Shown here: positions 63,121 to 64,000 of the stretch, one piece after another
Layout: every line of letters starts with the position of its first letter
Position numbering within the stretch: position 1 is the stretch's first letter
Origin: Paenibacillus humicus NBRC 102415
GTDB lineage: Bacteria; Bacillota; Bacilli; Paenibacillales; Paenibacillaceae
Length of the DNA stretch: 64,000 nt
NCBI RefSeq assembly: GCF_004000905.1
Contig: NZ_BIMD01000031.1
Location: forward strand, 1-64,000
Direction: 5' to 3'
Position numbers and translations under genes: made by a program
The notes under the pieces: model-generated
Database searches by the model: none
What the model was told of the DNA's origin: nothing
Seen by the model: only the letters and a program-made list of their open reading frames with translations

Positions 63121-63648
63121 ATGAGGCGGCCTATTATTTTGAATGGAAGCCAGATTCAGGCCAGAGTCGAACCCAAGGCTGCGCTTCAAACGGCGGCCGA
63201 TCTGAAAACCTCGTACGCGACAGGTGTAGGGCTGGAAGGCGCGCTCCTGGATAAAAAGCTCAGGGAGAAACGCTCTGAAGCCTATATCAAGGCCATGACG
63301 CAGCTTGACGGAGGCGGAGCCCGGCTGAACCATGGGGAGGTCGACAGCCTAATCGCAGCCATCTCAGCTGAATTTCCCGATCTCAAGCCCCATCAATTCG
63401 CGGTAGGAATCATTTCGAAATGTTATCTTGGAGAGCCGTATGAAGTGCATACTCTCGATACGAGACTTGAAATCATCGAACACTATAAGCGGGGACAGCC
63501 ATTGCCCGGCGGAATGGAGAGGGGCCGCAGCCTGGCCATGCATCCCGCCTATGCATTCATAGAGATTTATTCCGATTGCATGATCGCGGTAGCCTCCAGC
63601 GGCCTGGTAGCCGTGACGAAGGGGGGCTGCGGCGGTGAGCACCGATAA
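63121..63648 (+). CDS. hypothetical protein, first gene of an unknown pair
   Basis: 175 aa, weak ribosome site (TGTAGG). Alpha-helical at the N-terminus (AALQTAADLKTSYATGVG), then EVDSLIAAISAEFPDLKPHQ, GIISKCYLGEPYEVHTLD, ending in a glycine-rich tail (TKGGCGGEHR). The next gene overlaps its end by 14 nt, so they are co-translated. No family recognised. Confidence 0.6.
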   Translation: MRRPIILNGSQIQARVEPKAALQTAADLKTSYATGVGLEGALLDKKLREKRSEAYIKAMTQLDGGGARLNHGEVDSLIAAISAEFPDLKPHQFAVGIISKCYLGEPYEVHTLDTRLEIIEHYKRGQPLPGGMERGRSLAMHPAYAFIEIYSDCMIAVASSGLVAVTKGGCGGEHR

Positions 63649-64000
63649 TGAACGCATCATCCACCTGGCTGATCTCCGGCGCATTCAGAGCAGCCTTGCC
63701 AGCCTCGACAGCACCATCACGCATCTGGATGGCAACATCGCTCATGTGTCCGGCCAAGTCCAGAACGTCAACGCCGAGGTTCAGAACACCAAGGATCGGC
63801 TGGAGCAGCTGATTCAGGAGTTCAAGGATTTCGTGCTGAAGGATCAGCTCGACAAGAACCTGCAGCTGGCCGAGACTCGCCTTGTGAAGGTTCGGCAGGA
63901 GCTCGAGACGAAGTTCGGCCATTATGACGAGGTCCGACGCCGGACGACAGGCATTCTCAAGGCCGTCGACGCCTCCTTGGTCAAGCGCCAGACGATCGAG
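63635..64000 (+). CDS. coiled-coil protein, partial (runs off the window)
   Basis: From GTG 63635, in frame to the end of the window (122 codons). Long heptad pattern (RRIQSSLASLDSTITHLDGN, QVQNVNAEVQNTKDRLEQLI, RLVKVRQELETKFGHYDEVR). Overlap with the preceding gene suggests a protein pair. The C-terminus is outside the window, so the fold and function are open. Confidence 0.7.
   Translation, partial: MSTDNERIIHLADLRRIQSSLASLDSTITHLDGNIAHVSGQVQNVNAEVQNTKDRLEQLIQEFKDFVLKDQLDKNLQLAETRLVKVRQELETKFGHYDEVRRRTTGILKAVDASLVKRQTIE

Noticed and set aside
1-64000. CRISPR array, intact insertion sequence or replication origin
   Set aside because: No regularly spaced direct repeats, no intact transposase with terminal repeats, and no DnaA-box cluster were found on reading through.

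Overview
The window looks like chromosome of a Paenibacillus-type Firmicute (Paenibacillaceae). The core genes are GC-rich. There is an SLH-anchored wall protein, a copper-amine-oxidase-stalk protein, the bacillithiol pair YojF/BshB2, a YhbD plus two-bactofilin operon, LacI/AraC-controlled sugar genes, and strong AGGAGG-type ribosome binding sites with many U-tailed terminators. No rRNA or ordinary tRNA gene was found. The strain name cannot be read from the sequence.

Layout. 1-1765: the 23S rRNA uracil methyltransferase rlmD. 1766-12200: an AT-rich accessory island stacked behind the 3' end of rlmD. It carries a type I restriction system with a SIR2-family gene between hsdS and hsdR, a serine-recombinase remnant, a tRNA-dihydrouridine synthase and an SF0329-like protein. 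Two further copies of the rlmD 3' end lie at 10181 and 12161, as expected if elements integrated one behind the other at the end of rlmD. A tyrosine-integrase tail (12262-12363), an ASCH protein and a broken NADPH dehydrogenase follow. 13412-15722: an SDR, then an Rrf2 regulator and a QorB/NmrA-like oxidoreductase sharing one operator motif. 15741-16509: two gene fragments.

16588-28082 is the most interesting region, an RNA-repair cluster. It holds hen1 and pnkp (3'-end methylation and 5'-P/3'-OH repair), a polymerase-beta-fold nucleotidyltransferase, two WYL regulators on the opposite strand, and two non-coding RNAs that fold like bacterial Y RNAs; one is a circularly permuted tRNA mimic. 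Next come the Ro60/Rsr gene (frameshifted and carrying an internal TAG as read here), the RNA ligase rtcB, and an unrecognised protein with a DGHHR motif. The cluster thus joins two chemically different RNA ligation routes with Ro/Y-RNA quality control.

28450-36339: a double-kinase sensor and its SARP-type response regulator, followed by a large NHL/FN3/SLH wall protein. 36404-45445: secreted proteins, a lipase, TetR, GNAT, a stress-type SDR with a sigma-B-like promoter, a luciferase-like monooxygenase with Rrf2, and AraC. 45651-48554: GH35 beta-galactosidase and a phosphoesterase. 48810-52918: an apparently domain-deleted vWA protein, an MDR dehydrogenase, YojF-BshB2 and a lipoprotein. 52995-57416: a sugar isomerase and a divergent LacI regulator with paired operators, then VOC, SDR and TolB-like genes. 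57691-59767: yhbD-bacE-bacF. 59932-61964: a second AT-rich patch with a small secreted protein and an acyltransferase. 62055-64000: arylamine N-acetyltransferase and an unknown two-gene operon that runs off the end.

All identifications come from reading motifs and layout by eye; no database search was run. Start codons were chosen from ribosome binding sites and family N-termini and are often downstream of the longest possible start.
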